Below, in pieces: positions 34,780-45,800 of a stretch of 64,000 bases of DNA. Location of the stretch: assembly GCA_019084025.1 (NCBI GenBank), contig JAHRBI010000004.1, forward strand, positions 431,188 to 495,187, written 5' to 3'. Source of the DNA: Burkholderiaceae bacterium DAT-1. GTDB taxonomy: Bacteria; Pseudomonadota; Gammaproteobacteria; Burkholderiales; Chitinimonadaceae. The position numbers were made by a program, and so were the translations under genes. Positions within the stretch are counted from its first letter, which is position 1; each line of letters starts with the position of its first letter. The notes under the pieces were generated by a model. The model was given only the letters and a program-made list of their open reading frames with translations. It ran no database searches and was not told the origin of the DNA.

Positions 34780-36822
34780 TTACTCCACCCCCAACTCCCC
34801 CAGCACGAACGCGATATCAAACGCCGCTTCCTTCAAGCGATCATATCGCCCCGACGCACCGCCATGTCCCGCATCCATATTGGTGACCAGCAGCAGCGGG
34901 TGCTGATCGGTTTTCAGCGTGCGCAATTTCGCCACGTATTTGGCCGGTTCCCAGTACATGACTTGCGAGTCATGCAGGCTGGTTTTCACTAGCATGGTGG
35001 GATAGGGTTGCGCCCTGAGATTGTCGTAGGGCGAGTAGGCGCGCATCCAGCGGTATTGCGCGGGCAGGTTCGGGTTGCCCCATTCCTCGTATTCGCCCAC
35101 GGTCAGCGGCAGCTTGTCGTCCAGCATGGTGGTGAGCATGTCCACAAAGGGCACATGCGACAGGATGATGCGGAAAAGATCGGGCCGCAGATTGGCCACC
35201 ACGCCCATCAGCAGGCCACCGGCACTGCCGCCTTCGGCCACCAGCTTGTTGCGATCAGCGATGCCATCCGGGCCGGTTAGCGCCTCGGCGATGCCGATAA
35301 AATCGTGGAAGGTGCGCATCTTGTGACGCATCTTGCCTGCTTTGTGCCAGCGCTCGCCCAGATCGCCGCCGCCACGAATATGGGCGATGGCAAAGATAAA
35401 GCCGCGATCCAGCAAGGACAGGCGCACACCCGAGAAATAGGGATCAGACGCAATGCCATAGGCGCCATAGCCATCCAGCCACAGCGGGGCGCTGCCATCC
35501 AGCGGCGTATCCTTGTGCCACACCAGTGAGACAGGCACCTGCACACCATCGCGCGCCACAATCCAGCGTCGTTCACAGGCATATTGCTCGGGATCATGGC
35601 CGGACGGTACCTGCCGCTGCTTCAGTTGCGTGCGCGTGCGGGTCAATACATCGTAGTCATAGATGGTTTCCGGCCGCGTCATCGATTCGTAGCCGAAGCG
35701 ATAGCTATGCGTATCGAATTCGGCGTTCACCTCGCCAAACAGCGCATAGCAGTCTTCATTCAAAGTAATGCGATGGCTGTCTCCGCTCGCCAGTACGGTG
35801 ATATCCAGCTGCATCTGGCCCTGTTCGCGCAGCAGCAGCACGCGGAAATCGCGGAACAGATCGACATCTTCGAGGCAGACATCCTCATGGTGTGGCACCA
35901 CTTCTTCCCAGTGCGCGCGGGTGGTGGCCGTCACAGGCGTGCGGATCAGGCGGAAATTCGGGCCGGTATCGTTGATGCGCAGATAGAAATGGTCGCCATG
36001 ATGATCGACATCGTATTCCACATCCTGCTTACGGCGTGCCAGCGTTTTGAAACGGCCTTTAGGCGTGGACGCAGCCAGATAGCGGACTTCGCTGGTGGTG
36101 TGGCTGCTGATCGAATAAAGCAGATAGGCTTCGGACCGCGTCAGGTGGATATCCACGCCAAAGCGCTCGTCTTCCTCTTCGTGGATCAGCGTGTCTTCAC
36201 CACTGTGAATATCCAGCCGCCACAGCTGGTTGGAGCGCTTAGTGACCGCATCTTCGGTGGTATAGAACAGCGTGGCGTTATCCAGCGCCCAGGCCACCGA
36301 GGTGACCCGCTTGCGGCGAACCTTGAGCAACTTGCCGGTCTGGAGCGATTTGATCTGCAGATCGTACTGCCGGAAGCCCTTGCTATCGGTGGTGAGGGCC
36401 AGCCACCGGCTGTCCGGGCTGATATCGAATTCGCCCAGCGACAGAAACGGCTTGCCTGCTGCCATGACATTCAGGTCGAGCAGGATTTCTTCCGGCGCAT
36501 CGACCTGATCCTGCTGACGGCACATGATCGGGTATTGCTTGCCTGCTTCCATGCGCGAGTAATAGCGGAAACCATGCAGCGTAAAGGGCACCGATTGATC
36601 ATCCTCGGGCATGCGTCCCTTCATTTCCTCGAACAGTTGTGCCTCCAGCGCTTTCTGTCCGGCGGTGTAGGCCTGTGCATAGGCATTCTCCGCATTCAGA
36701 TAGTCGATGACGGCCGGGTCACGGCGATTGCGCAACCAGAAATAGGGATCGTTGCGGCGGTCACCATGTAGCGTATGCGTTTTCGGATGGACGGAGGCGA
36801 CGGGCGGTACAGGCAGGCTCAT
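34780..36822 (-). CDS. ptrB: Oligopeptidase B (S9A family)
   Basis: A 680-residue serine peptidase cutting short peptides after Arg or Lys. The start at 36822 (MSLPVPPVASVHP) is the usual beginning of the family; longer starts upstream have no better ribosome site. An N-terminal beta-propeller (about 70-400) covers a C-terminal alpha/beta-hydrolase domain. The nucleophile is in EGGSAGG, the catalytic Asp in TSLHDSQV and the His in MDAGHGGASGR. Acidic stretches (CLEDVDLF) in the propeller fit oligopeptidase B. No signal peptide is present, so it is cytoplasmic. It stands alone. Confidence 0.92.
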   Translation of the reverse strand: MSLPVPPVASVHPKTHTLHGDRRNDPYFWLRNRRDPAVIDYLNAENAYAQAYTAGQKALEAQLFEEMKGRMPEDDQSVPFTLHGFRYYSRMEAGKQYPIMCRQQDQVDAPEEILLDLNVMAAGKPFLSLGEFDISPDSRWLALTTDSKGFRQYDLQIKSLQTGKLLKVRRKRVTSVAWALDNATLFYTTEDAVTKRSNQLWRLDIHSGEDTLIHEEEDERFGVDIHLTRSEAYLLYSISSHTTSEVRYLAASTPKGRFKTLARRKQDVEYDVDHHGDHFYLRINDTGPNFRLIRTPVTATTRAHWEEVVPHHEDVCLEDVDLFRDFRVLLLREQGQMQLDITVLASGDSHRITLNEDCYALFGEVNAEFDTHSYRFGYESMTRPETIYDYDVLTRTRTQLKQRQVPSGHDPEQYACERRWIVARDGVQVPVSLVWHKDTPLDGSAPLWLDGYGAYGIASDPYFSGVRLSLLDRGFIFAIAHIRGGGDLGERWHKAGKMRHKMRTFHDFIGIAEALTGPDGIADRNKLVAEGGSAGGLLMGVVANLRPDLFRIILSHVPFVDMLTTMLDDKLPLTVGEYEEWGNPNLPAQYRWMRAYSPYDNLRAQPYPTMLVKTSLHDSQVMYWEPAKYVAKLRTLKTDQHPLLLVTNMDAGHGGASGRYDRLKEAAFDIAFVLGELGVE

Positions 36823-36904
36823 GTGCATCAACTGTGAAATGACAGGATGCAGCAGTGTAGCGGCTTTTCTCGAGATGTGGATTGCCGCAGGCAGAAATTC
36901 CACG

Positions 36905-37580
36905 CTTCTGTGGATAGGCTGTGGGTAATCTGTTGGATGTCATGCTAAATCATTGATCACTCGTTGTACAAGCCTTATTCAGACTGGATTTGATGAAATG
37001 AAGCAGATTCACACAGAACCTTACCTGACATGTGGAATACGTGTGTATAACTCGGTCAGATCATTGATCTGTATGGGAAAAATATCTGTGCTTAAAAAAT
37101 GGTCAGTCAGATAGTGCTTGCATCGAATAAACGGTCGGGATTGGCGATTCACCGGTCAGGTGATGCTGTTGTGGGGATGGTCATATGCCATTCCACACGG
37201 ATCAACGGTCAGGATGTTGAATGCCTGTGGGCAAGCAACGCAACTCGCTGATGCAATGGAAAAAAGGCAGTCTGATTAAAAAATAGGCAATATGCGTGAG
37301 TGTCCACGGCAGAACTCGAGCAGGGTGTGAACTCCCTGTGGGTAAGCCAATTAACTATATGATCAGTAGAGGAAAAAAGTTCATGATTAAAAAATAAGCG
37401 AATTCGTATGTTCTAGCTGAATGCTTGAGAACGTGCGTACTCCAGTCAATTGGGAGGACAATTCATGCACATGATCCAGTGAAAATGCAGTGCAGGGTGT
37501 GGGGGAACTGTGGATGAGTATGGCAACTCACTGAATTGACGGAAAATCTTGGCGATGCTTAATATTTAAGCATGGATCAT
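36905..37580. repeat. Non-coding region with diverged ~80-bp repeats and DnaA-box-like words
   Basis: The 943 bases between ptrB and the aldehyde dehydrogenase start hold no convincing gene. Four to five imperfect units share TGTGG(G/A)TAAG, a GGAAAAAA block and GATTAAAAAATA, at about 37030, 37226, 37337 and 37509. Words like the DnaA box (TGTGNATAA) occur on the same strand: TGTGTATAA at 37042 is exact, and one-mismatch copies lie at 36909, 36920, 37087, 37337 and 37509. Seven GATC sites fall in the same stretch. No dnaA, repA or partition gene is adjacent. Confidence 0.5.
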
Positions 37581-37765
37581 AAGGGGTAGGAATTCAAGGT
37601 GAGGCCGATGAACGGTTGGATATTTCTGCGATGTCATCTTGTTCATGTGATCCAACTGCCGGATTTGCACGGTTGCACGTGGGCGTACATGAGTGTCTAA
37701 TCCCGTGTTTCCTGTACTGGTATTGCACGATACCAGTGATGATCTGCTTATCCCGGTTTGCTCCA

Positions 37766-39100
37766 ATGTCCCGTCTGCCCGAATTTGTGTCGATTGATCC
37801 TGTGACTGGCGAACAATTCGCCGAACGTGCGTCGATGACGCCGTCTGAATGGCAGTCGCAACTGGTATCGCTTGAGCGAACAGCCAAACAGTGGCGATCG
37901 GTAGCGATTCAGGTACGCCTCGCTGGCTTGTTACGGCTCGCTGCACTTTTGCGTGAGAACAAGGCAGCATTATCTGATTTGTGTACGCGGGAAATGGGTA
38001 AGTTGCCGACCGAGGCTGATGATGAAATCGAGCGTTCGGCCAACTGGTGCGAATTCATGGCCAAGCGGGTTCCCGGCTGGCTGGCCGATGAGGTCAATCC
38101 AACTGGCACCATCAAGCGCGTGCCACATGGTGTGGTATTGGCCATCACCCCTTGGAATTATCCTGTATGGCAGATTTTCCGGCCGCTGGCAGCAGCTGTG
38201 GCAACCGGCAATGTGGTCGCACTCAAGCCCGCACCGAATGTTGCAGTGGTCAGCGCTGCAGTTGAGGCTCTGGTGGCCGAGGCATTCCCGATGCCGGTGA
38301 TGCGCTGTCTGTGGGTGGATACTGCCGATGTAAAGGATGTCATCGCCCACCCTGATGTACATATGGTGGTGCTAACGGGCAGCGAAGCGGCTGGACGAGC
38401 TGTGGGCGCTGCTGCGGGGGCCGCGCTGAAACCCTGTGTACTGGAACTGGGGGGCAATAATCCATTCATCCTGCTGGAGGATGCGGACATCGAAGCCGCG
38501 GCGCAGGCTGCGGCCGAGAGTCGTTGCCTGAATGCCGGTCAGGCATGTACGGCTGCGAAGCGCTTCTTTGTTCACGAGCGCGTACATGATGCCTTTAAAG
38601 CTGCGCTGATTCGCGCATTCCGGACATGGCAGCCGGGTGTAAATCTGGCACCACTGGCGCGTTCGGATATCCATGTCCGGCTGACACAGCAGGTCGAGCA
38701 AAGTATCGCGATGGGGGCGAGTCTGATCGAGCTGGGTTCGCGGAAGACGCAAGGGTTGTACTTTGCGCCTACATTACTGACACATGTCTCGCCCGGCATG
38801 CCCGTATTTGATGAAGAGTGCTTCGGACCAGTCGCCGCATTGATACCCTTTGCCGATATCGATGAAGCCATCGCGCTTGCGAATCAAGTTCCACAGCGAC
38901 TTGCTGCGGCCATCTGGAGCCGCGACGAAGATCGCGCGCAATCAATCGGGCTGGCGCTGGGCACCGGCGTGGTGTGTGTGAATCGCCGACCAACCAGCCG
39001 CTTCGAATTGCCTTTTGCAGGCGCGGGCACATCCGGCATGGGTAGTACGCTTGGTCAGGATGGATGCCTCGCCTTCACGCGTCCTGTCGGGATGATGTGA
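37766..39100 (+). CDS. NAD(P)-dependent aldehyde dehydrogenase (succinate-semialdehyde type)
   Basis: A 444-residue enzyme. ATG 37766 (MSRLPEFVSIDPVTGEQF) gives the usual N-terminus; the open frame upstream runs through repeat DNA and is not credible. Catalytic Cys is in NAGQACTAAKRF, the general-base Glu in VLELGGNNP, and the cofactor segments GVVLAITPWNYPVWQIFRP and VVLTGSEAAGRAVG are clear. It is shorter than many family members (about 480-500 residues), like the gabD/sad-type YneI proteins. It likely oxidises a semialdehyde to an acid. The only upstream DNA is the repeat region. Confidence 0.85.
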   Translation: MSRLPEFVSIDPVTGEQFAERASMTPSEWQSQLVSLERTAKQWRSVAIQVRLAGLLRLAALLRENKAALSDLCTREMGKLPTEADDEIERSANWCEFMAKRVPGWLADEVNPTGTIKRVPHGVVLAITPWNYPVWQIFRPLAAAVATGNVVALKPAPNVAVVSAAVEALVAEAFPMPVMRCLWVDTADVKDVIAHPDVHMVVLTGSEAAGRAVGAAAGAALKPCVLELGGNNPFILLEDADIEAAAQAAAESRCLNAGQACTAAKRFFVHERVHDAFKAALIRAFRTWQPGVNLAPLARSDIHVRLTQQVEQSIAMGASLIELGSRKTQGLYFAPTLLTHVSPGMPVFDEECFGPVAALIPFADIDEAIALANQVPQRLAAAIWSRDEDRAQSIGLALGTGVVCVNRRPTSRFELPFAGAGTSGMGSTLGQDGCLAFTRPVGMM

Positions 39101-39184
39101 GCGGTAACAAATCAGGACTGCGCAGATCATCCGCAGCAATTGAAATGATCACCAGACGACATAAAGAGTAACAGGGGGAAAAGC

Positions 39185-41989
39185 TTGAAAACATGGTCAA
39201 TGAAACTGTGTGCGGCTGGCGTGGCGCTGGCGGTGTTCAATATGGGGCAACAGGCATTCGCAGCGCCCGTCAAATCAGTCAAAGCGGCTGTTGCATTGCC
39301 CGAACTGGTTCAGGGCGCAACGGCTTCCGGTATCACCGAATATCATCTGCCCAATGGCTTGCGTGTGCTGCTGGCTTACGATCCGGCCAGTCCGCAAATC
39401 AATACGCAGGTACGCTACGGCGTCGGCAGCCGGGATGAACGTCAGGACGAGTTCGGCATGGCGCACATTCTTGAACACATGCTGTTCAAGCGGAGCCAGC
39501 AATTCCCGGATATGAAGCCCGAGCTGCAGAAGCTGGGTGTCAGCTGGAATGCCTTCACGAATATCGACGAAACCGTCTACGTAAATGGCTTTGTGTCCAA
39601 TGACGAGGTACTGGACAGGATTCTGGCATGGGAAGCTGACCGCATGACCGGTGCCTTGCTGGAAGCCGATGCGCTCGACAAGGAAATGACCGTTGTCCGT
39701 AATGAATGGGAGCGGGGCGAGAATAATCCTGCGCGTGTTTTGCAACAGCGCATGACGGCCATTGCATTCGAATCACATCCCTATCATCACCCGACAATTG
39801 GCTACAAGCAGGACATTGAAAAAGTCGATGTTGTGCAACTCAAAGCGTTCTACCAGCGTTTCTATCGTCCAGACAACGCCGTGCTGGTGATTACGGGCAA
39901 GTTTGATGAAAAGCGCGTCAAGGAGACGATACGCAAGGCATTTGCCGGCGTAAAGCATCCATCAGAATCACTCAAGCGCATTGAGGTCGTTGAAGCCCCG
40001 CAGGACGGCGCGCGCTTCGTCGAGCTGCGTCGTCCGGGTACCGATGCATTCCGTGCCATTGGCTACCGGATTCCCGGGTGTACTCACCCGGATGCAGCCG
40101 CGATTACCATGGCCTCTGTCATTCTCAATATGCGTTCGGGTCGCCTATATAAGCAGCTGGTTGAAACCAAGGAGGCAAAGGGGGCAAGTCTCTCGACCGG
40201 ATGTGCAGCACAACCAACGCTGGCCTACGTATGGCTGAATCTGCTCAAAGAGGGTGATGCCGATGCCGTTGAAAATAAGGCAATTCGCTTGGTAGAAGGC
40301 TTGGCCACGCAAGCGCCGACAACTGAAGAATATGCGCAGGCCAAGGCGGCTATTGCCAATCAGGTGCATCAGGCCAGTATCAGCACCGGCACACTGGTTC
40401 AGGTGGCAAGTGCGCGCGTGCATGACACCGACTGGCGCTATGGGCTGTATCAGCTGGAGCAACTGGATCGCGTGACGCCGGAAGAGGTGCAGCGCGTGAT
40501 GGCGACGTACTTCAAGCCCGCTAGCCGCGTGATTGGGCGTTTCTTCCCCACAGAACATCCGGATCGTACCGAGATGACCCCGGTCGGCGATCGTGCCGCA
40601 CTGGTGAAGGATTACGTCGGTAAAAAGGTGGAAGAGGGTGAGGAAATCGCTCCGACTACCGCTGCATTGGATGCGCGTACCGAGCGTTTTACACTGGCGA
40701 ATGGTGTGAAAGTAGCGCTGCTCAACAAGAAAACACGCGGCAACAAGGTATGGGGTGGCATCAGTTTCCGCTTTGGCAATGTGGAGGAACGCACCGCGCA
40801 GCGACGGATCGCATCCTTGTTGCGCAATCTGCTGGGGGATGGATCTGTCTCACTGAGCAAAACCGAGCTGGATGCGCGCATCAATGCTTTGCAGTCAAGC
40901 TATAGCCTGAATGTGACATCTGGTGGGGTCAGCCTTGGCGTGAGTAGTGATCGCGAGCATTTGGTAGACTTGCTCGGTACACTTGCAGATGTACTGCACC
41001 ATCCGCGTTTCCCGGGAGAAGATTTCGAGCGGCACAAAAATCGCTGGATCGATAATTTGAAATCACCCATCGTGAAACCCGAAACCGTGACCGAGGAACG
41101 GCTCGACCGGTACTTTTCGCCAATGGTACCGCAGTCCGATCCATTCCATTACTGGACACGCAAGGAAACGATTGACGCAGTCAGCGCCATTTCGCTTGAC
41201 CAGGTCAAAGCGTTTTACAACGACATGCTTGGCATGAGCGAAGGTGAAATCGTATTCGTCGGCGACTTTGATACCAAGGCACTGAAAGCAGCGTTGTCCG
41301 AGCAATTTGGCCAATGGGCAGGCAAAAAGCCCTTCGTGAAGACCGCAGACCCGTATCGTGACGTTGCACCCGTACGCATGGTGACAGAAACGCCGGATGA
41401 GAAAAATGCATCCTATCGTGCGCAGGCATGGATGCCCATTTCTTACGACAGCAAAGATAGAATTGCGCTGCGATTGGCGAGTCTTCTGCTGGGTGGCGAT
41501 CAGCAATCCCGTCTGTGGAAGCGTGTTCGAGAGCAGGACGGTATCACCTATGGTATCGGATCGTCCCTCTCGCTTGATCGTGACGATGAATACGCGACAT
41601 GGATAATTAGTGCAACCTTTGCGCCGGAAAATCGTACCAAGATCGAAACCGCGATCCGTGAAGAACTGGATCGCGCACGTCGCGATGGCTTCACCAAGGA
41701 CGAGCTGGAACGTGCTCGGGAAGGTGAGTTGCGCAATCTGGCTCAATTACTGGGCTTTGATTCGGCAAGGCTGGGTCTCCTTCAAAGCACCTTGCGCTGG
41801 AATGACCCCTTAAGCAAATTCGACAATGAAGTCGAGAAACTTAAAGCGGTGACACTAGACGAGGTGAATGCCGCCATGCGCACCTGGTTTGATCCACAGA
41901 AATTGTCGGTTTCGATTGCCGGTGATTTTGCTAAACACGAAGGTAAACTTGCTGGCGAGCGCTTGGAAGATTTAAAGCTGGAGCAGTAA
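39185..41989 (+). CDS. M16 family zinc metalloprotease (pitrilysin-like), exported
   Basis: A 934-residue protein with two M16 halves. The TTG at 39185 has AGGGGGAAAAG ahead, a strong site. The signal peptide ends near QQAFAAP, so it acts in the periplasm. The inverted zinc motif HILEH (His94, Glu97, His98) is followed about 75 residues later by NEWERGENNP with the third ligand. The second half (from about 495, with FTLANGVKVALL) lacks the zinc motif, as normal. Such enzymes degrade peptides enclosed between the two halves. It is followed by a terminator. Confidence 0.9.
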   Translation: MKTWSMKLCAAGVALAVFNMGQQAFAAPVKSVKAAVALPELVQGATASGITEYHLPNGLRVLLAYDPASPQINTQVRYGVGSRDERQDEFGMAHILEHMLFKRSQQFPDMKPELQKLGVSWNAFTNIDETVYVNGFVSNDEVLDRILAWEADRMTGALLEADALDKEMTVVRNEWERGENNPARVLQQRMTAIAFESHPYHHPTIGYKQDIEKVDVVQLKAFYQRFYRPDNAVLVITGKFDEKRVKETIRKAFAGVKHPSESLKRIEVVEAPQDGARFVELRRPGTDAFRAIGYRIPGCTHPDAAAITMASVILNMRSGRLYKQLVETKEAKGASLSTGCAAQPTLAYVWLNLLKEGDADAVENKAIRLVEGLATQAPTTEEYAQAKAAIANQVHQASISTGTLVQVASARVHDTDWRYGLYQLEQLDRVTPEEVQRVMATYFKPASRVIGRFFPTEHPDRTEMTPVGDRAALVKDYVGKKVEEGEEIAPTTAALDARTERFTLANGVKVALLNKKTRGNKVWGGISFRFGNVEERTAQRRIASLLRNLLGDGSVSLSKTELDARINALQSSYSLNVTSGGVSLGVSSDREHLVDLLGTLADVLHHPRFPGEDFERHKNRWIDNLKSPIVKPETVTEERLDRYFSPMVPQSDPFHYWTRKETIDAVSAISLDQVKAFYNDMLGMSEGEIVFVGDFDTKALKAALSEQFGQWAGKKPFVKTADPYRDVAPVRMVTETPDEKNASYRAQAWMPISYDSKDRIALRLASLLLGGDQQSRLWKRVREQDGITYGIGSSLSLDRDDEYATWIISATFAPENRTKIETAIREELDRARRDGFTKDELERAREGELRNLAQLLGFDSARLGLLQSTLRWNDPLSKFDNEVEKLKAVTLDEVNAAMRTWFDPQKLSVSIAGDFAKHEGKLAGERLEDLKLEQ

Positions 41990-42013
41990 GTTTATTTAGG
42001 TGCACAAATATAG

Positions 42014-42040
42014 CAGGCCTCCGCAATGGAGGCCTGTTTC
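42014..42040 (+). terminator. Terminator of the M16 protease gene
   Basis: CAGGCCTCC (42014-42022) pairs perfectly with GGAGGCCTG (42028-42036) around GCAAT, followed by TTTC. It begins 25 bases after the stop and 16 bases before the convergent barrel-protein gene ends. Confidence 0.75.
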
Positions 42041-42055
42041 ATGTATCAGGCAAAA

Positions 42056-42646
42056 TTAAAAGTGATATTCATACCCGATATTTAAAGAACTCAATGAGAG
42101 ACTTGGTGACACATTACCGATTTTCGAATACTCGACACGAATAATCGAATTGTCGTCTACTTTGAAACGGCCACCAATACCGTACACAAACCGGGTGCGA
42201 CGGTCAGACTCGGACAAGGCGGCTTGCAGCACCTGGCCGTTCACAGATGTATATCCGCTGGTTTCACGTTCATATTTTACCTGGCTTGCACCAAGACGCA
42301 GGAAGAGATCACCTTTGTGCTTGAAATTAAACGCACGGATAATACTCACCTCATTGGATTCGGCTGTTTGCGAGATATGCGCCTGCGCGCGGACATTTCC
42401 CAGCTCGATGCTTGTGTCCACGGCACCTTTGCCGAAGTCGCGGTGTCCCAGTTCAAGCTCGTAACGATCGGTAATTTGCATGCCGCCACGCAACATCCAG
42501 CCCCAGGATTCATGGCTGGCTTCGAGTCCGCCGCGCTGGTCAAGAAATGTACTGCGCACCACATCGCCTCCGACATACATATCCTGTGCAAAAGCAGATG
42601 TTCCTAATGTCGCAATAAATGCCATTCCGATCAGACCGATTTTCAT
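42056..42646 (-). CDS. Outer-membrane beta-barrel protein (OmpA/OmpW-like fold)
   Basis: A 196-residue exported protein with a strong ribosome site (GAGGGAGGAAAC before ATG). The signal peptide MKIGLIGMAFIATLGTSAFA precedes alternating amphipathic strands (MLRGGMQITDRYELELGHRDF, then LFLRLGASQVKYE and RFVYGIGGRFKVDD). The final IGYEYHF ends in the aromatic residue needed for barrel insertion. Eight strands are likely, as in small OmpA-type barrels. Its role is unknown. Confidence 0.75.
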   Translation of the reverse strand: MKIGLIGMAFIATLGTSAFAQDMYVGGDVVRSTFLDQRGGLEASHESWGWMLRGGMQITDRYELELGHRDFGKGAVDTSIELGNVRAQAHISQTAESNEVSIIRAFNFKHKGDLFLRLGASQVKYERETSGYTSVNGQVLQAALSESDRRTRFVYGIGGRFKVDDNSIIRVEYSKIGNVSPSLSLSSLNIGYEYHF

Positions 42647-42768
42647 TTGGTTTCCTCCCTCAGTGTTTAATCAGTGATGTGATCGTATCGTGCCAAGTTC
42701 ATGCTGAATAGCGGCTGAATACCAAACTGCAGATGGATGTGATAAAGCGTGATTTTTGAGGAATGAAT

Positions 42769-42797
42769 GAAAAATGGCCGGATAAACCGGCCATTGA
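42769..42797 (-). terminator. Terminator of the ABC-permease/M1 gene
   Basis: On the minus strand, AATGGCCGG and CCGGCCATT (42773-42781 with 42787-42795) form a 9-bp stem around a 5-nt loop, followed by TTTTCATTC. It lies 26 bases past the stop of the fused permease-peptidase gene. Confidence 0.75.
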
Positions 42798-42820
42798 ATC
42801 GTGTGAGTATTGGGTATGGC

Positions 42821-45800
42821 TTATTGAATAGTCACAACTTTGCGGTTATCAGCCGGCACGCGATCAATCATGATATTGAAAGGGTCAACGCCGACTTCAT
42901 AAGGCTTGTTTTTCACAACAACCTTAAGCTCATGATCACCACCACCCAGCGCACGCTTTTCGCGGAACAGGACAGTTTCATCCTTTTCCTTGCCGCCTTC
43001 AGCGCGAGAGAACACGGCAATATCGACGGGTTCGTCAAATGTGCGTGCACTTTCCTTGCCCTGACCATCTGATTCCAGCTTGGCGGTATGCACCTTCATG
43101 GTCACTTCCCACTTTCCATCAGCCAGCTTTTTGGCCGAAGCCTCAGTGATACGATTGTCGTAGAAGGTAATCTTCTCGAACAAATCCGTAATCAGCGACT
43201 GCTTGTCCGCTGGTGTTTCAGCACGGATATAGCGCAGCAGATCAAGTGAGGTCGGGTAGGGCGCAGCCTTGAATGCATACTCGGCCAAGAAGTTGCGAAG
43301 CGCCTTATTCAGGGCCGCTTCCCCGATTTCATCGCGCAGGCGATAAAACACCAGCGAACCCTTGCGATAGTGGATGTACTGCTGGTTTTCTGCACGATAC
43401 AGGGGCTGCTCTTCAATCACTTCGCCACCACGGCCGCGCAGATAGCCATCCAGTTCGTACTTGAGGAAGCGGCGCATATGGTCGCGACCGTACTCTTTCT
43501 CCATCACCATCAATGCCGAATACTGCGCCAGTGATTCGATCAGCATGGTCGAACCCTGCATGCCTGCACCCACTTCCTGATGGCCCCACCACTGATGCGC
43601 CATTTCATGCGCGGTGACGTAGTAGACGTAGTCGAGGTCTTCCTTGTCACGCAGATCGGCGATAAAACCGATGCCTTCCGAGAACGGAATCGTATTGGCG
43701 AAAGACTGCGCAAACTCGGCGTAGGATGGGAACTCCAGGATACGTACCTGCTTGTGCTGATACGGGCTGAACTGCGTGGTGAAATAATCCAGCGACTTCT
43801 GTACCCCGTAGATCATCCGGTCTACGTTGTAGGCATGCTTGGGATCGTGATAAATCTCGATCGGCAGGCCGTGCCATTCGCCTTTTTTCACCTGATAGCG
43901 CGCAGACTGGAACGAGGCAAAGTTCACCATCGGGCGATCCATCACGTAGTGATAGTAACGGCGACCATCCTTCTCCCATTGTGCTTTCAGATAGCCCGGG
44001 GCGAGCGCAATCTGGTCGGCAGAGGTAGAGACAGTGGCATCAAAGGTGATGAAATCCGATGACGCGCCAAAGAGACTGTTGTTGCGGGCTTTCACGTCTT
44101 CCAGCTTGGCCATGCGCTGCGGTTCACCCAAACCGCGTTTCTTGCGCTCGTTACGATCTTGTAACTGGCCATTTTCGTCGTAGCCGAATTGCGGGAAATA
44201 GGTACTGTTGTCGAAGAAAGTACCGTTATGCTGGATACGATTATTATCTCCGCGATTGGAGAAGCCCGTTGGCTGCACCCGCAGATCAAAGTCCATATCG
44301 ATACCCGCACCCGGCGCGACAGCCTGCTTTAGTTTGAGAATATCAAAGCCGGATTGCTGGTCGTGAACTTTGACATCATGCGCAGGAATCGCTGTCCAGT
44401 TCAGCGACACATGCTTGTCGCTGACGTAATTGATGTAGAGCGTATCAATCGGCGCGCTGGTTTTGTTTTCAAGACGATAATGCCCGCGGATAAATGCGCC
44501 GCGTGTTTCCGGGAAAATGTCGACATTGACTTTGACGTCCGTTACTTTCAGCAGCGGTGCATCAATATACTGGCGATATTTCTTTTCGTACTCGGCCTTG
44601 CGATCCATTTCGATATCGCCCGGTACATATTCATTCAGCACATTGGTATTGTAGAAAATCCAGGCCCCGCTTCCGACAATTACCAGTACGCTGGCGGCAA
44701 GTCCCAGGGCAGTACCGCCGCGCAGTCGCTGACGGGCCAGACTCATGCGCGACTTCCAGTCATCCGATACACCGCGTACCCACAGGGCATTGGCGAGGAA
44801 CAGACCCGCAAACACAAAGGCAAACCAGTACACCCTGAACCACGCCCAGCCGGTCAGGAAGTGGCCGTAGCCATTCATGTCTGAATAGGGATGCTGTGAG
44901 GCCGCACCGAAGTTGTAGAGGTTGTGGTCAAAGTGCAGAAAGCCGAGTACTGCCTGGATAACCATCACCAGAATGATTACCAGATAGCCAATGAAGCGGT
45001 TGTTCGTCAGAACTTGAAGCACAATTCCCAGTAATCCAAACAGCATGAATCCACTGGCATCGATCAGTAGATGCTTGGCGTAAAGCGCATACTCGATCGC
45101 AGCACCACCCTTGACCAACTGGATACAGGCAGCCGTGATTCCGCCTACTGCAAGGAATACCAGTGTGATCAGACCCATGGATAGCGATTTGGCGAAGAGC
45201 GGCGCCCAGCCTGCCAGGGGCGTGGCGTCCGTTACTTCATGCATTTTGGCTTGTCGTTCTTTAAAGATCAGTTCGCCACCGAAGAAGGTCACGATGATGA
45301 CCAGCATAAAGCTGTAAGAACCCGACAGATACTGCAGCATGACACTTGTTGTGGCGTATACCGTGGTGCCAAATACTCGTCCGGACAATGCCGCAGATGT
45401 CACAAAATTTGCCACAGCCAGAATCAGCATCACCACAAACGGCGCACTCTTCAGAATACTCAGCGTATCAAACCGCAGGATCTGCATGCATTGTGCAAAA
45501 GAGGTGAATGCACCTGTGTGTGGTGTGATGCGCGGAATCACAGTGGTGCGGGTAGCCTCCGGTACAACTGATTCTGTACGAGCCTTGCCGAACAGCTTTT
45601 TACCGGTGCCGGCACGCTGCGGTTTGAACAGCACCACGGTGGCGGCAAACAAGGCCAGCGATACACCCATCCACAGTACGCGGTTGTACAGCAGGAAAGA
45701 GGTGAGGGCGGGCAAGGTGGTATTCGCTTCTGCCACCGTGTAGTAACGTGTCATGCGGGCAAATGCGCGGACACCAAACGGATCCAGCAGCACGGCCACC

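Noticed and set aside
35584..36771. A 395-codon open frame opposite oligopeptidase B
   Set aside because: It is a shadow of a GC-rich coding region on the other strand, with no recognisable protein features.
37616..37765. 50-codon N-terminal extension of the aldehyde dehydrogenase
   Set aside because: It is cysteine-rich, unlike the family, comes from repeat DNA and has no ribosome site.
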